Below, in pieces: positions 1-8,126 of a stretch of 14,037 nucleotides of DNA. Source of the stretch: Sphingomonadales bacterium (GTDB lineage Bacteria > Bacteroidota > Bacteroidia > UBA7662); assembly GCA_016872225.1 (NCBI GenBank), contig VHAW01000034.1, positions 1 to 14,037 on the forward strand. Reading direction: 5' to 3'. The position numbers were made by a program, and so were the translations under genes. The notes under the pieces were generated by a model. The model saw only the letters and a list, made by a program, of their open reading frames with translations, was not told where the DNA came from and made no database searches. Within the stretch, counting starts at the first letter, position 1. Every line of letters begins with the position of its first letter.

Positions 1-1
1 T

Positions 2-622
2 TGGAGCCTGATTTATCCGACAATATCTACCGTTTATGCATATCAGGCCTCGGTTCAAAGGGCTGAAGGGTTTATACGTTTTGAGCACACGGGAGGGTCT
101 GGATTGCGATGGCAACACCGTGCAGGCTTAGGATCTTGGACTAATGCACGTTTTTTTGAATTGAATACAAATTCAGTCTTGGGTGTCGCAGCCGTGAATT
201 TGCCCAATGCCACCAAGTTGTCATGGGAAACCAGGGTCTCTCCAAGGGAACAAATCCAAATGCAATGCTCATTCAGTGCAGGAATGCAAGGCATTATTTT
301 GAATCGTTCGTGGAACGGTATGCCGGGTTTGCAGCCTGTCCTTTGGGGAAACTTGTTTGTTTCAAAATCTTGGGGGAAGGCATGGAAATTGGATTTTCAA
401 TCTACGGTTTATGCCCTTGACTCTAAAAGAATGGTTTCCAATAAATTACCAACAACTTTAAAGTGGCCGACTAATTTGGATTTGAGCATAAATAGGTCGG
501 TATCCAAGAGATCAAGTATCGCGGTGGTTTTTCGACAAAGGCAAGCTGCACCTTGGTTGCTTTGGGCTGAGGATGTTTGGTGGGGGAGATTCTTCAATGT
601 GGAATGGCGATGGAAGATTTGA
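2..622 (+). CDS. C-terminal part of an outer-membrane beta-barrel protein, possibly a TonB-dependent receptor (5' end outside window)
   Basis: The frame is open from base 2 without a stop, so the start lies upstream of the window and about 206 residues are visible. These residues form short segments of alternating polar and hydrophobic residues rich in Trp, Tyr and Phe, separated by Gly/Asn/Pro/Ser turns. That is the pattern of successive outer-membrane beta strands. The protein ends in an aromatic, alternating strand (GRFFNVEWRWKI) close to the C-terminus, as in Bacteroidota TonB-dependent receptors and other barrel proteins that use a terminal strand as the BAM assembly signal. No plug domain, TonB box or signal peptide can be seen because the N-terminal part is missing. 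The receptor assignment is inference; a different outer-membrane barrel is possible. The SPOR protein gene starts about 13 bases after the stop. Confidence 0.55.
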   Translation, partial: WSLIYPTISTVYAYQASVQRAEGFIRFEHTGGSGLRWQHRAGLGSWTNARFFELNTNSVLGVAAVNLPNATKLSWETRVSPREQIQMQCSFSAGMQGIILNRSWNGMPGLQPVLWGNLFVSKSWGKAWKLDFQSTVYALDSKRMVSNKLPTTLKWPTNLDLSINRSVSKRSSIAVVFRQRQAAPWLLWAEDVWWGRFFNVEWRWKI

Positions 623-635
623 TGTAAATTTGTGT

Positions 636-1667
636 ATGGGTTATCGTATGGAGTTGGATCAGAAGGGGCTTCGTAAAATACGCTCATGGGCCATTCTGGA
701 AGGATTTGGCAGTGTCCAGTATCGAATCGTTGGCGCAGGTTTCCGTCGCGATGAGGCCAAAATTCGTCCTCCAAAATACCAATGGTACTTTGTCCAAGGG
801 TCCATTTTGGACACGTTTAATGCTCCAATATTTACCCTCCCAAAGCCCTTGGAGCAAGCGCTGGTGGATGTAGGGGCCTCCAAAGGTTCTATTCATTTGG
901 AAAATTGGGGTTTGCTCCGATACACCCGTCAAGGCATCGAACTTATACCGGATGCAGGTCCACTTGCCGATGATCATCCTCATGCGGGCTGGGTTCCCGT
1001 TTCTATCTCTCAAGAAACCGCAGGGCTCGGACCCTTTGCAATTACCCGAAGAAATACAAAGGTTCCTTCGGTGAAGGCGGCTGGCGGCATGCTCAGGAGC
1101 TCTCCCAAGCTTTTGCACTCTTTGGCAGCAGGGTTCTTGTGGTTGAGTTTATTGGGTGGATTACGGGTTGGCCTCATGGGAGATGGCGTTGAGCCTGCCT
1201 TCACCACAGGTTGGGCTGAGACTAAGTGGGCCAAGGCCGGATGGTTGGCGGAATGGGCCGAACTGCGTTCGTTCTATGTCCCGCTGATTTTAAGGCCTGC
1301 TGCTTCTATCCAGGGTAAGGCAAATGGATTAGTGGGGAATAATTCACCCCTTGAAATGGGTGAAGACCCCTCTGCGTGGAAAGCGTGGCCCATTCGTTTG
1401 ATTGTTTTGGGTCTGTATTCCAGGCATGAGGGCGCTGAGCAATGGCGAGAATCTTACGAAGCCCAAGGCTACGAGGCTATGATTTTTGAAAGGCGGGTAC
1501 CCGGAAAGGGACTGCTGTTTGCAGTGGCTTTGCCCTACAGGGGCTATGAACCAGTGCAATTTCTGAAACATATTCGGAAACATTTGTTGCCGGATGCCTG
1601 GTTGTTGCCGGAAAAGGATTCATTCCCATTGGATCCAGGATTATCGCCTGAAGGTTTGTCGTTGTAG
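636..1667 (+). CDS. HU-CCDC81/SPOR domain membrane protein
   Basis: This 343-residue protein has the layout of the Bacteroidota HU-CCDC81/SPOR family. Residues 15-65 carry a glycine motif (LEGFGS) followed by GAGF and an IRPP motif, which match the HU-CCDC81-like repeat. A probable single transmembrane helix spans about 159-180, then a linker. A C-terminal SPOR domain covers about 253-325 (LIVLGLYSRHEGAEQW, later LLFAVALPYRGYEP, ending DAWLL). SPOR domains bind denuded peptidoglycan glycan strands, often at division sites, so the C-terminal part should face the periplasm and the HU-like part the cytoplasm. In-frame ATGs occur at 573, 597, 636 and 648. I chose 636 because earlier starts overlap the upstream barrel gene; 648 is equally possible. 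The stop is 3 bases before the next gene, so co-transcription is likely. Confidence 0.75.
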   Translation: MGYRMELDQKGLRKIRSWAILEGFGSVQYRIVGAGFRRDEAKIRPPKYQWYFVQGSILDTFNAPIFTLPKPLEQALVDVGASKGSIHLENWGLLRYTRQGIELIPDAGPLADDHPHAGWVPVSISQETAGLGPFAITRRNTKVPSVKAAGGMLRSSPKLLHSLAAGFLWLSLLGGLRVGLMGDGVEPAFTTGWAETKWAKAGWLAEWAELRSFYVPLILRPAASIQGKANGLVGNNSPLEMGEDPSAWKAWPIRLIVLGLYSRHEGAEQWRESYEAQGYEAMIFERRVPGKGLLFAVALPYRGYEPVQFLKHIRKHLLPDAWLLPEKDSFPLDPGLSPEGLSL

Positions 1668-1670
1668 AGA

Positions 1671-3836
1671 ATGGGATTCCAAAATCCTTCGGCCTTGTGG
1701 GGAATGGCCCTGTTGGCTGTGCCTTTATACATCCATTTTTTTGGTTTCCGTTTACGTAGAAAGGCATTTTTTACGAGATTAGATTGGTTGTTGCAACAAC
1801 GAATACCCGTACAACGTCGAGAGCGTTTGCTTCGATATTTGTTGCTAGCCATCAGAATTTTAGCTGTGGTGACCGTGGTATTGGCAATGGCTGGGCCGGT
1901 ACCTTCCGCCGATGGTGGTAATTCTGTCGGTAAAGCAAACTCCTTTTGCATACTCTATGTCGATAATAGCCGGGGAATGGCCATGGAAGGATTGAATGGT
2001 CCCTTGATTGAACAAGCCAAATCGTTGGCGCGTCGTCTAATTCAAAGTGCCAAACCCGATACACGCTTTGTGCTTATGTCCAACCAAAGTCGGCCTTTGT
2101 ATGGTGGTTGGCTTAACAAGGATCGAGCAACAGATCTCTTGGATCAAATTCGGGTGACCAATCAAAGCCGAAGTATTTCTTCGGTGGTCATGCAAATGGA
2201 TCGCAGGCTGGAACAGGAAGGCTTATCCTCCAAGGATGGAGTATCTCTTTGGCTTTTTTCGGATTTCAAGAGAGGATCCATGGAGGGGACTTATTGGTCC
2301 GATCGCTCGAAACAATTGTCCAAGGCTGATGCTGTTATCCCTTTAAATTTGGTTCCTTGTCGTCCCGTCACTGCTTTTAATGCGGCCATTGATTCGGCAT
2401 GGTTATTGGAGCCATTTTTTAGGCCTGGTATCCGTAACAGGATGGTGGTTCGAACCAGAATCTACGGGGATTGGCCGGACGGGTTGAATATCCAAATGGA
2501 ATTGCAGATGTCCGGTCAACGCAAAGCCTTGGCCACTTTGCAAGGGCCGAAGTCAACGCCTTCTGCCTCAACTCTTCGTTTAGATACCTTGGATTTTACG
2601 GTTGTGAAAGATGCCCTCGGTTTGGTAGAACTGCAAATCAACGATCCCTATTTCACCTACGATAATCGATACTATTTCTCCAATCCGGTCCAAAAGACTG
2701 TTTCGGTCTTGCATCTTTCCAGCGGCCGTCACAATCCTTTTGTGCGCTCGGTGTGGACGACGGACACCTTGTTTGAAGTCCAAACAGCAGGCCTAAAGGA
2801 TTGGCCCAAGCTGCCTTTGGATTCTTTCTCCTTGGTGGTTCTGGAATTGAACGAGCCGCTGCAGGCGGGGCATATGGCGTCCCTAGGTGCGTGGGTACGC
2901 GATGGAGGAGGGCATCTGCTCCTTATGCCAGTGGATGAACAATCAGGCGAAGCCATGAGCAAATTTGCCCAAGTCCTTGGGCCTGGCCTGAACCCTGGTC
3001 CATGGCGCAGAGGGAAAATCCAAATTGCAAATCTTGATCTTGCATCCGATTTTTTGGACAATGTTATGGCGCGAAAACCTGATGCGGGTGCAATGCCCTC
3101 GGTGGAAGGTTATTTTCCTTTGTCCATCCACTCGGGGGATGAAGTTCTACTCAAGTTAGAAAGCGGAGACCCGCTTTTGAAACGCTCGGTTTATGGACAA
3201 GGAATGATCTATACCATTGCAGTACCCGCCGAAGAGCGTTTCACCGAATGGGTTAGGCATGACTTGTTTTTACCGGTATTCTACCGTGCGGCTTTGGGCT
3301 CGGTTCGTTCCGGAATGCTAACAGGCTCCATGGGTGGTAAGGCCTCTTGGTCGGTACCGATCGGTGCATCAAAGGAAGGGTCCCTGGATTGGAAATTGTT
3401 AGCCAAGCATTTTGATGATCAATCTCCTGCGGATACAACCCAAAATGAATCTCCTGAGTTGGGGGAAGGAGATGCCAAGGCAATGGCTACGATCCGGCCG
3501 GAGGTCAGGGTTTTGAACGGCAGGGCATGGATTCGCCTCAATAACGCCGAGGTTCGTCCTGGTTTTTATGGTCTAATCCGTCAAGAGGGGGAGGAAATGA
3601 ATACCTTTTTGGCGATCAATATGGATCCTAAGGAGTCGGATATTATCCCAATGCATGATCATGATCTCTTGGCAATTGATACGAGTGTCCGAGTATCATC
3701 AAGCAATAGGCCCGTCTTGCAACAGGGGTTTCATGCAGGTTTCCTGTTGGGGGATGGGTTAAAGAGGTTGTTCTTGGTGGCTTGCTTGGTATTTTTGGCG
3801 CTGGAAGCGGTGTTGCTGTGGCAACGCAAAGCATGA
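1671..3836 (+). CDS. BatA-domain (aerotolerance-type) VWA-like membrane protein
   Basis: This 721-residue protein begins with the typical BatA N-terminal region. It has a first hydrophobic helix at about 8-28 after NPSALWG, a basic stretch, and a second helix at about 56-77. A VWA-like domain follows from about residue 91, but its metal-binding MIDAS motif (normally DxSxS) reads D98-N-S100-R-G102, so the last serine is glycine. Metal binding may therefore be weakened. The middle part resembles the large periplasmic region of Bacteroidota BatA-domain proteins, and a final transmembrane helix lies near 699-717 just before the C-terminus. The family is membrane anchored; its role is poorly defined and linked to Bat-type stress or envelope functions. 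The ATG lies 3 bases after the preceding stop. The stop overlaps the next start as ATGA, suggesting translational coupling. The family call is firm; a precise function is not available. Confidence 0.8.
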   Translation: MGFQNPSALWGMALLAVPLYIHFFGFRLRRKAFFTRLDWLLQQRIPVQRRERLLRYLLLAIRILAVVTVVLAMAGPVPSADGGNSVGKANSFCILYVDNSRGMAMEGLNGPLIEQAKSLARRLIQSAKPDTRFVLMSNQSRPLYGGWLNKDRATDLLDQIRVTNQSRSISSVVMQMDRRLEQEGLSSKDGVSLWLFSDFKRGSMEGTYWSDRSKQLSKADAVIPLNLVPCRPVTAFNAAIDSAWLLEPFFRPGIRNRMVVRTRIYGDWPDGLNIQMELQMSGQRKALATLQGPKSTPSASTLRLDTLDFTVVKDALGLVELQINDPYFTYDNRYYFSNPVQKTVSVLHLSSGRHNPFVRSVWTTDTLFEVQTAGLKDWPKLPLDSFSLVVLELNEPLQAGHMASLGAWVRDGGGHLLLMPVDEQSGEAMSKFAQVLGPGLNPGPWRRGKIQIANLDLASDFLDNVMARKPDAGAMPSVEGYFPLSIHSGDEVLLKLESGDPLLKRSVYGQGMIYTIAVPAEERFTEWVRHDLFLPVFYRAALGSVRSGMLTGSMGGKASWSVPIGASKEGSLDWKLLAKHFDDQSPADTTQNESPELGEGDAKAMATIRPEVRVLNGRAWIRLNNAEVRPGFYGLIRQEGEEMNTFLAINMDPKESDIIPMHDHDLLAIDTSVRVSSSNRPVLQQGFHAGFLLGDGLKRLFLVACLVFLALEAVLLWQRKA

Positions 3837-5224
3837 AAATTCTCCTTCGCCAAGCCAAATTGCACGGCAAATTGCCGCAAAGCCTGGAAGCCCGGGCGGG
3901 TTCGGTTCCTTTGGATTTTCTGTTGGAGGATGGGGTATTGACCAGGGTCGGTCATGGTTTAAAGGTGCGCGGGGCAGTGGAAGTGGTTTCTCAGGATCTT
4001 CATTTGTCGCGTGGGTTTACAGATTTGTATGCTCATTTTGGTACCCCGGGCTATGAAAACCGCGAAACCCTGCATTCCGGAACTATGGCGGCTTTGGCGG
4101 GTGGGTTCACCCGGGTTCTGTTACAGCCGGATACTTCCCCTGTTTTGCAGACCGGTGGGGAGATTGCAGCCTTGAAGGCCGCTTCGGAAAGCTTACCGGT
4201 TGAAATTAGAATTGCTGCGGCTCTGACCGAAGATTTAGCAGGGAACGAACTTACTGATATGATGGATCTGAAGGCTCATGGTGCTTCGGCCTTTTCTAAT
4301 GCCAATGCGTCGGTGGATTCTGCGCATTCTATGTTGCGCATACTACAATATGGTTCAATGACGGGTTTGCCACTCATGTGTGTTCCGTATGACAAGGGGT
4401 TAAGCCATGGGGGCCAAATGCACGAATCATCATGGTCCCTGCAATGGGGCTTGCGGGGTATCCCTTCTATCTCGGAGACCTTACGTTTGGACAGGGACCT
4501 TGCTCTGATGGCCTACCTTGGCCAACCGACTACTCGCTTGCAGGCGCGACTTCACTGGTCCAAGATTTCATGCGCAGGCTCGTTGGATCGGATTCGAGCT
4601 GCCCAACAAAGTGGTTGGTCTGTGACCTGCGGGGTTGCTGCTCATCACTTACTTTCGACGGTTAAGGATTTGTCCGGGTTCCGCAGCGAGTTCAAGGTCT
4701 TTCCACCTTTGCGATCCGAAGAAGATCGTATTGCGCTCGTTCATGGAATCCTTGATGGTACCATCACAGCGATATGCTCTGATCATCAGCCGGGAGATTA
4801 TGAGTCCAAGGATAATGAATTTCCCAACGCTGACTTTGGTCAAGCCGGTATTCAATATGCTTTTGTGGCTGCCTTGGAAGCTGGTCAAGCCTTGCCCGCT
4901 CGTTCCAAATCCCTATGGGTATCCCGTGTCGTACGGGCTTTCACCGAAGGCCCTGAACAAGTTCTCGGAATCAGCGATTCGGTTGATCAAGACTGGCAAC
5001 AAGGCAAGGCCAACGGTTGGATCCTCTTTGATCCGACCGTGAATCTTGTCACCAATCGCCGATCTGATTTACGCAACTCGCCGCTTGAGGGTCAACCTCC
5101 CACAGCGTCATATTCCAAAGGGGTCGCTCAAGCCTACAGGGAACGCTCGTTTGCCGCCAGAATTCTAGCAGTTGCCGGAAAGGATGGCTCATGGCTTTCT
5201 TCATCGCTCAAAGGACTCTCTTGA
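3833..5224 (+). CDS. Dihydroorotase family protein, probably non-catalytic (Bacteroidota type)
   Basis: This 463-residue amidohydrolase-fold protein aligns through its length with class I dihydroorotases, the third enzyme of pyrimidine synthesis. The usual DxHxH metal motif reads D64-L-Y66-A-H68, so the first histidine is tyrosine. The region normally carrying a histidine as QHxED reads MCVPYDK (182-188), and the histidine of HIAHVST is K244 (H241-W-S-K244). The usual FSDDG reads FSNAN. In contrast H271-H272, the FPPLRSEEDR segment and the D317-H318 pair are kept. Flavobacterial homologues annotated pyrC show similar losses. In other bacteria, degenerate copies act as structural partners of aspartate transcarbamoylase, so a scaffold role is plausible but inferred. 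I use ATG 3833 because it overlaps the previous stop as ATGA and gives the normal MKILLRQAKL start; an upstream in-frame start would overlap the BatA gene by about 55 bases. Confidence 0.85.
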   Translation: MKILLRQAKLHGKLPQSLEARAGSVPLDFLLEDGVLTRVGHGLKVRGAVEVVSQDLHLSRGFTDLYAHFGTPGYENRETLHSGTMAALAGGFTRVLLQPDTSPVLQTGGEIAALKAASESLPVEIRIAAALTEDLAGNELTDMMDLKAHGASAFSNANASVDSAHSMLRILQYGSMTGLPLMCVPYDKGLSHGGQMHESSWSLQWGLRGIPSISETLRLDRDLALMAYLGQPTTRLQARLHWSKISCAGSLDRIRAAQQSGWSVTCGVAAHHLLSTVKDLSGFRSEFKVFPPLRSEEDRIALVHGILDGTITAICSDHQPGDYESKDNEFPNADFGQAGIQYAFVAALEAGQALPARSKSLWVSRVVRAFTEGPEQVLGISDSVDQDWQQGKANGWILFDPTVNLVTNRRSDLRNSPLEGQPPTASYSKGVAQAYRERSFAARILAVAGKDGSWLSSSLKGLS

Positions 5225-6051
5225 GTACATCGAACCAAGGATTCTTTCCCCGCCAAAGATTGCATAACGCCCTGGGTGGATTGCTTTTAGGGAACCGACT
5301 ATCATCGGCCAAAGCACAAGGCTTAACCTTGAATCAGGCTTTGCAGTCCACGGACCACCAGGTCTGGCAAGAGCTTTACAACGAGCTTTTTCCCTTGTTG
5401 TTTGAGGAAAAAGAAGAGACAGGATCCAAATCAGCGATAACCTCGCTTCGCCTCTTGAATCATTGGTTGGAGTTTGCTGAACGGAAGCAATTCTTGAGAG
5501 GGAACACCAGGAATTTTCTGATAGACTTGTTAATCCTTAACGCCTTTGCAGCAGAGGATGCTGATCGAGTGGGCGATGATCAAGCATGGGATGCCTTTGA
5601 GGATGCTTGTATGGGCAAGGGAACAGATTTGCTCCAATTTGTGCATTACCTGGAAGAATGCCTTGCCGATGCGGTTCACCCGGAAATGGAAGATTTCATC
5701 GAATCTTTTGTGATTAGCCCGGATCTCGAAGATCAAGATAATTTGCTCGCCTACGAAGAAGTCCTTGAATCGAGGGATTTGGTGGATGCGCCCTTGCAAG
5801 ACATGATTCGGGAGTGCAGGGTGCTTGCAGCCGAATCTGCGGTGGAACCCATATTCACGGGCTTGTTTTGTTTTCTGCGCCAAGGCCCTGCCGCGCAAGA
5901 ATTCCTGGAAACTTTATGGAAATTCCCAGACGATTTAAGCGATGTGTTACCAATGCTTTGTTGTGTTCAGGCCTATTTTTATGGTCATGAGGGCTCAGGC
6001 GATGCATCTTCCACGGCTGCTTCCCCAACCATCGCAAGCCTTTGCCAATGA
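5191..6051 (+). CDS. Unrecognised acidic, mostly helical protein
   Basis: I do not recognise this 286-residue protein. After a short N-terminal part with basic residues (QRLHNALGGLLLG at about 23-35) it is predicted by eye to be nearly all alpha helix and strongly acidic, with clusters such as LFEEKEE near 70 and a long acidic stretch from about 115 to 205. No signal peptide, clear membrane segment, catalytic motif or cysteine cluster is visible, so it is probably cytoplasmic. The last 20 residues are rich in Ser, Ala and Thr and look disordered. The ATG at 5191 overlaps the dihydroorotase-like gene by 34 bases. A TTG at 5221 forms a TTGA overlap with that stop and is a credible alternative start giving 276 residues. 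Its stop overlaps the next ATG by 4 bases, so it is embedded in the operon and very likely real. Confidence 0.75.
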   Translation: MAFFIAQRTLLSTSNQGFFPRQRLHNALGGLLLGNRLSSAKAQGLTLNQALQSTDHQVWQELYNELFPLLFEEKEETGSKSAITSLRLLNHWLEFAERKQFLRGNTRNFLIDLLILNAFAAEDADRVGDDQAWDAFEDACMGKGTDLLQFVHYLEECLADAVHPEMEDFIESFVISPDLEDQDNLLAYEEVLESRDLVDAPLQDMIRECRVLAAESAVEPIFTGLFCFLRQGPAAQEFLETLWKFPDDLSDVLPMLCCVQAYFYGHEGSGDASSTAASPTIASLCQ

Positions 6052-6545
6052 ACAGGCTGATTTTGTGCATTGGGTTGATGAATACCCTGACGGCAACCGC
6101 TTTATCCGCCATCATTTATGTGTGGACTCCGGTTCATCCACTGGGTCAGTTCCGATTCGTGCTTGGTTTGGTGACGTTGGGTTGGTTAATTGCTGGAATG
6201 AACCGGTTGCGTAACAAGGTTTTTGCCGGTGAGCTCAAGGTAACGTACGGCCTCCTCTTCAGCGGCGGTGTCGGATTGGTTTCGGCCCTTTCCTTTGGAT
6301 TGGTGGCATGGATCGTTTGTTCGATGGTCCCGGATTTTTGGCAAGCTTACCTTGCAGATCAGGTCAGGAATTTGGAACAAGCCACAGGGATTTTGAGTAC
6401 CAATTACAGCGAAGGCACCTTGGACAGGCTTCGGAGTGAAATTCAAGCCCAAAGTCCCTGGTCTTTGATTTTGAGGATTAGTCTATTTCGTTTTGCTTGG
6501 CATGTTTTGGCCGGATTATGGGTTGGAATTTATTTTCGCAATTAA
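6048..6545 (+). CDS. DUF4199-like four-helix inner membrane protein (first copy)
   Basis: This 165-residue protein has about four hydrophobic segments: near 3-25, 34-51, 66-92 and 144-163. A polar loop of about 50 residues lies between the third and fourth. This is the layout of DUF4199 proteins, which are common in Bacteroidota directly before a family 2 glycosyltransferase gene. Their biochemical function is unknown. The ATG at 6048 overlaps the previous stop as ATGA; a TTG 6 bases upstream is less likely. The next gene, 42 bases downstream, has the same topology and size, suggesting a diverged pair. The family call rests on topology, size and neighbourhood rather than a diagnostic motif, so this copy is less certain than the next one. 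Confidence 0.65.
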   Translation: MNRLILCIGLMNTLTATALSAIIYVWTPVHPLGQFRFVLGLVTLGWLIAGMNRLRNKVFAGELKVTYGLLFSGGVGLVSALSFGLVAWIVCSMVPDFWQAYLADQVRNLEQATGILSTNYSEGTLDRLRSEIQAQSPWSLILRISLFRFAWHVLAGLWVGIYFRN

Positions 6546-6587
6546 TGCAAGACCTTAATTATTAGCTTTACATTAAAATTAGTACCC

Positions 6588-7118
6588 ATGAATACATCCG
6601 TAATTCTTCGATTTGGCCTTTTGTTGGGAATGGTAAACATAGCCTCTCTCTTGATGGCGTATATGGTTGACCTGACCTGGATGGTTTCAGGATGGAATTC
6701 TATGATATCCATTATTTTGGCGTTTGCAGCGATGTTCATGGCTTGTCTGGAGGATCGAAGAGTTCTGGGAGGTTCATACGAATATGGTAGGGCCGTAATG
6801 ACCGCAGCGTGCACAGGAGTGGTTGGTTCGTTGCTGGGTATTGCCTTTACCGGAATCCTTTACAATGTTATCGATCCCAATTTGCATGTTCAGGTCAAGG
6901 AAATCATGATGATCAAATTGCAGTCCTTCCTTGATTTCTTTGGCATAGATGATGTCGCTGCTGAAAAAGCCGTGGAAGCCTTCGAAAAACGAGACTTCAA
7001 GCAGGATTTTCGCGCTTTGGGTACTGCTGCCTTGTTGTCCGTGGTGATGAATTTATTGTTTGGATTGATTGTTGGGATTTTTGTCCGTCGTAAACCTGAT
7101 AATCCTTTTGAGACATGA
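6588..7118 (+). CDS. DUF4199 family inner membrane protein (second copy)
   Basis: This 176-residue protein has four hydrophobic segments at about 6-25, 30-53, 66-95 and 148-168. A soluble loop rich in charged residues (about 100-140, with DDVAAEKAVEAFEKRDFKQD) precedes the last helix. The short loop with GGSYEYGRAV between helices two and three resembles the conserved loop of DUF4199 proteins, where a Gly-Tyr/Phe motif precedes a hydrophobic helix. It probably sits in the inner membrane; its function is unknown. It follows the related first copy after a 42-base gap. Its stop overlaps the glycosyltransferase start as ATGA, which suggests the two are produced together. Confidence 0.75.
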   Translation: MNTSVILRFGLLLGMVNIASLLMAYMVDLTWMVSGWNSMISIILAFAAMFMACLEDRRVLGGSYEYGRAVMTAACTGVVGSLLGIAFTGILYNVIDPNLHVQVKEIMMIKLQSFLDFFGIDDVAAEKAVEAFEKRDFKQDFRALGTAALLSVVMNLLFGLIVGIFVRRKPDNPFET

Positions 7119-8068
7119 ATATTTCCATAGTTATACCTTTACTTAACGAGGCAGAGTCTTTGCCGGAATTGACCGAGTGGATTTCGAGGGTGATGAACCG
7201 TGAGGGCTTTTCGTACGAGGTTTGGTTCATTGATGATGGCAGCACCGATGAAAGTTGGGCCATTATCGAAAATCTTCGTAAGACTTTTCCTCAGGTCAAG
7301 GGAATATGTTTTCAGCGGAACTACGGCAAGTCAGCGGCCCTGCAATTGGGTTTTGAAAGGGCTATCGGCGATATTGTCTTTACGATGGATGCGGATTTGC
7401 AGGATTCACCGGATGAAATTCCGGGGATGTACCATCGCATGATAGAAGAGCGATTGGATCTACTCTCTGGATGGAAGAAAAAGCGTTACGATCCCTTGGC
7501 CAAAACCATTCCCACGAAATTATTCAACGCTGCGACCCGGGCTATTTCGGGCGTAAAGAATCTGCACGATTTCAATTGTGGCCTCAAGGCTTACCGCCTC
7601 GAATTGGTGAGAAGTATCGAGGTTTACGGGGAGATGCATCGTTACATTCCCGTGATTGCCCGATGGGCCGGATTCGGGCGAATCGAAGAGCAAGTGGTCC
7701 AACACCGACCACGCAAATACGGGTTCACCAAATTTGGTTTGGATCGCTTTGTGAATGGGTTCTTGGATCTTTTGTCGATTTATTTTATGTCCAAGTTTAG
7801 TCGTCGGCCGATGCATTTTTTTGGAACGATGGGAAGTTTGGCTTTTGGATTGGGCGCGGGTTCCACCGCTTGGGTTATTGGGCGCAAATTGTTTTTGATC
7901 GCCAAGGGTTTGCCTCATCGGGACGTAACGGATCAACCTTTGTTTTATTTATCCCTGACACTTGCTTTATTAGGAGTTTTGCTGTTTTGCACAGGATTTT
8001 TGGCAGAATTGGTTTCCCGTAATGGGCAGGACAGGAACCGTTATTTGCTCAAAGAAGTTTTGGATTGA
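7115..8068 (+). CDS. Family 2 glycosyltransferase, DPM1/GtrB-like, membrane-bound
   Basis: This 317-residue enzyme has a GT-A catalytic domain. The N-terminal strand ISIVIPLLNEAESL begins it, a nucleotide-binding DDGS motif lies at 40-43, and the metal-binding D92-A-D94 sits inside MDADLQDSP. Later come the family motif DFNCGLKAYR (152-161) and RPRKYGFTKFG (198-208). Two probable transmembrane helices follow at about 235-262 and 275-300. This is the layout of polyprenyl-phosphate sugar transferases such as GtrB, ArnC and dolichol-phosphate mannose synthase. They move a sugar from a nucleotide donor to undecaprenyl phosphate on the cytoplasmic face of the inner membrane. Donor and sugar cannot be told from the sequence. 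It ends the tightly packed string and is preceded by the DUF4199 gene with a 4-base overlap, the usual Bacteroidota arrangement. Confidence 0.9.
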   Translation: MNISIVIPLLNEAESLPELTEWISRVMNREGFSYEVWFIDDGSTDESWAIIENLRKTFPQVKGICFQRNYGKSAALQLGFERAIGDIVFTMDADLQDSPDEIPGMYHRMIEERLDLLSGWKKKRYDPLAKTIPTKLFNAATRAISGVKNLHDFNCGLKAYRLELVRSIEVYGEMHRYIPVIARWAGFGRIEEQVVQHRPRKYGFTKFGLDRFVNGFLDLLSIYFMSKFSRRPMHFFGTMGSLAFGLGAGSTAWVIGRKLFLIAKGLPHRDVTDQPLFYLSLTLALLGVLLFCTGFLAELVSRNGQDRNRYLLKEVLD

Positions 8069-8126
8069 TCGCGCAAACTGTTTTTCTGGGTAGGTTGTTT
8101 GGCATGCGCAGTCTTTGAAGAAACCA

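Noticed and set aside
684..1118. Minus-strand open frame of 144 codons opposite the SPOR gene
   Set aside because: It is antisense to a gene with a recognisable domain layout; its composition is irregular.
7520..7936. Minus-strand open frame of 138 codons opposite the family 2 glycosyltransferase
   Set aside because: It is a shadow of a highly conserved gene with clear catalytic motifs.
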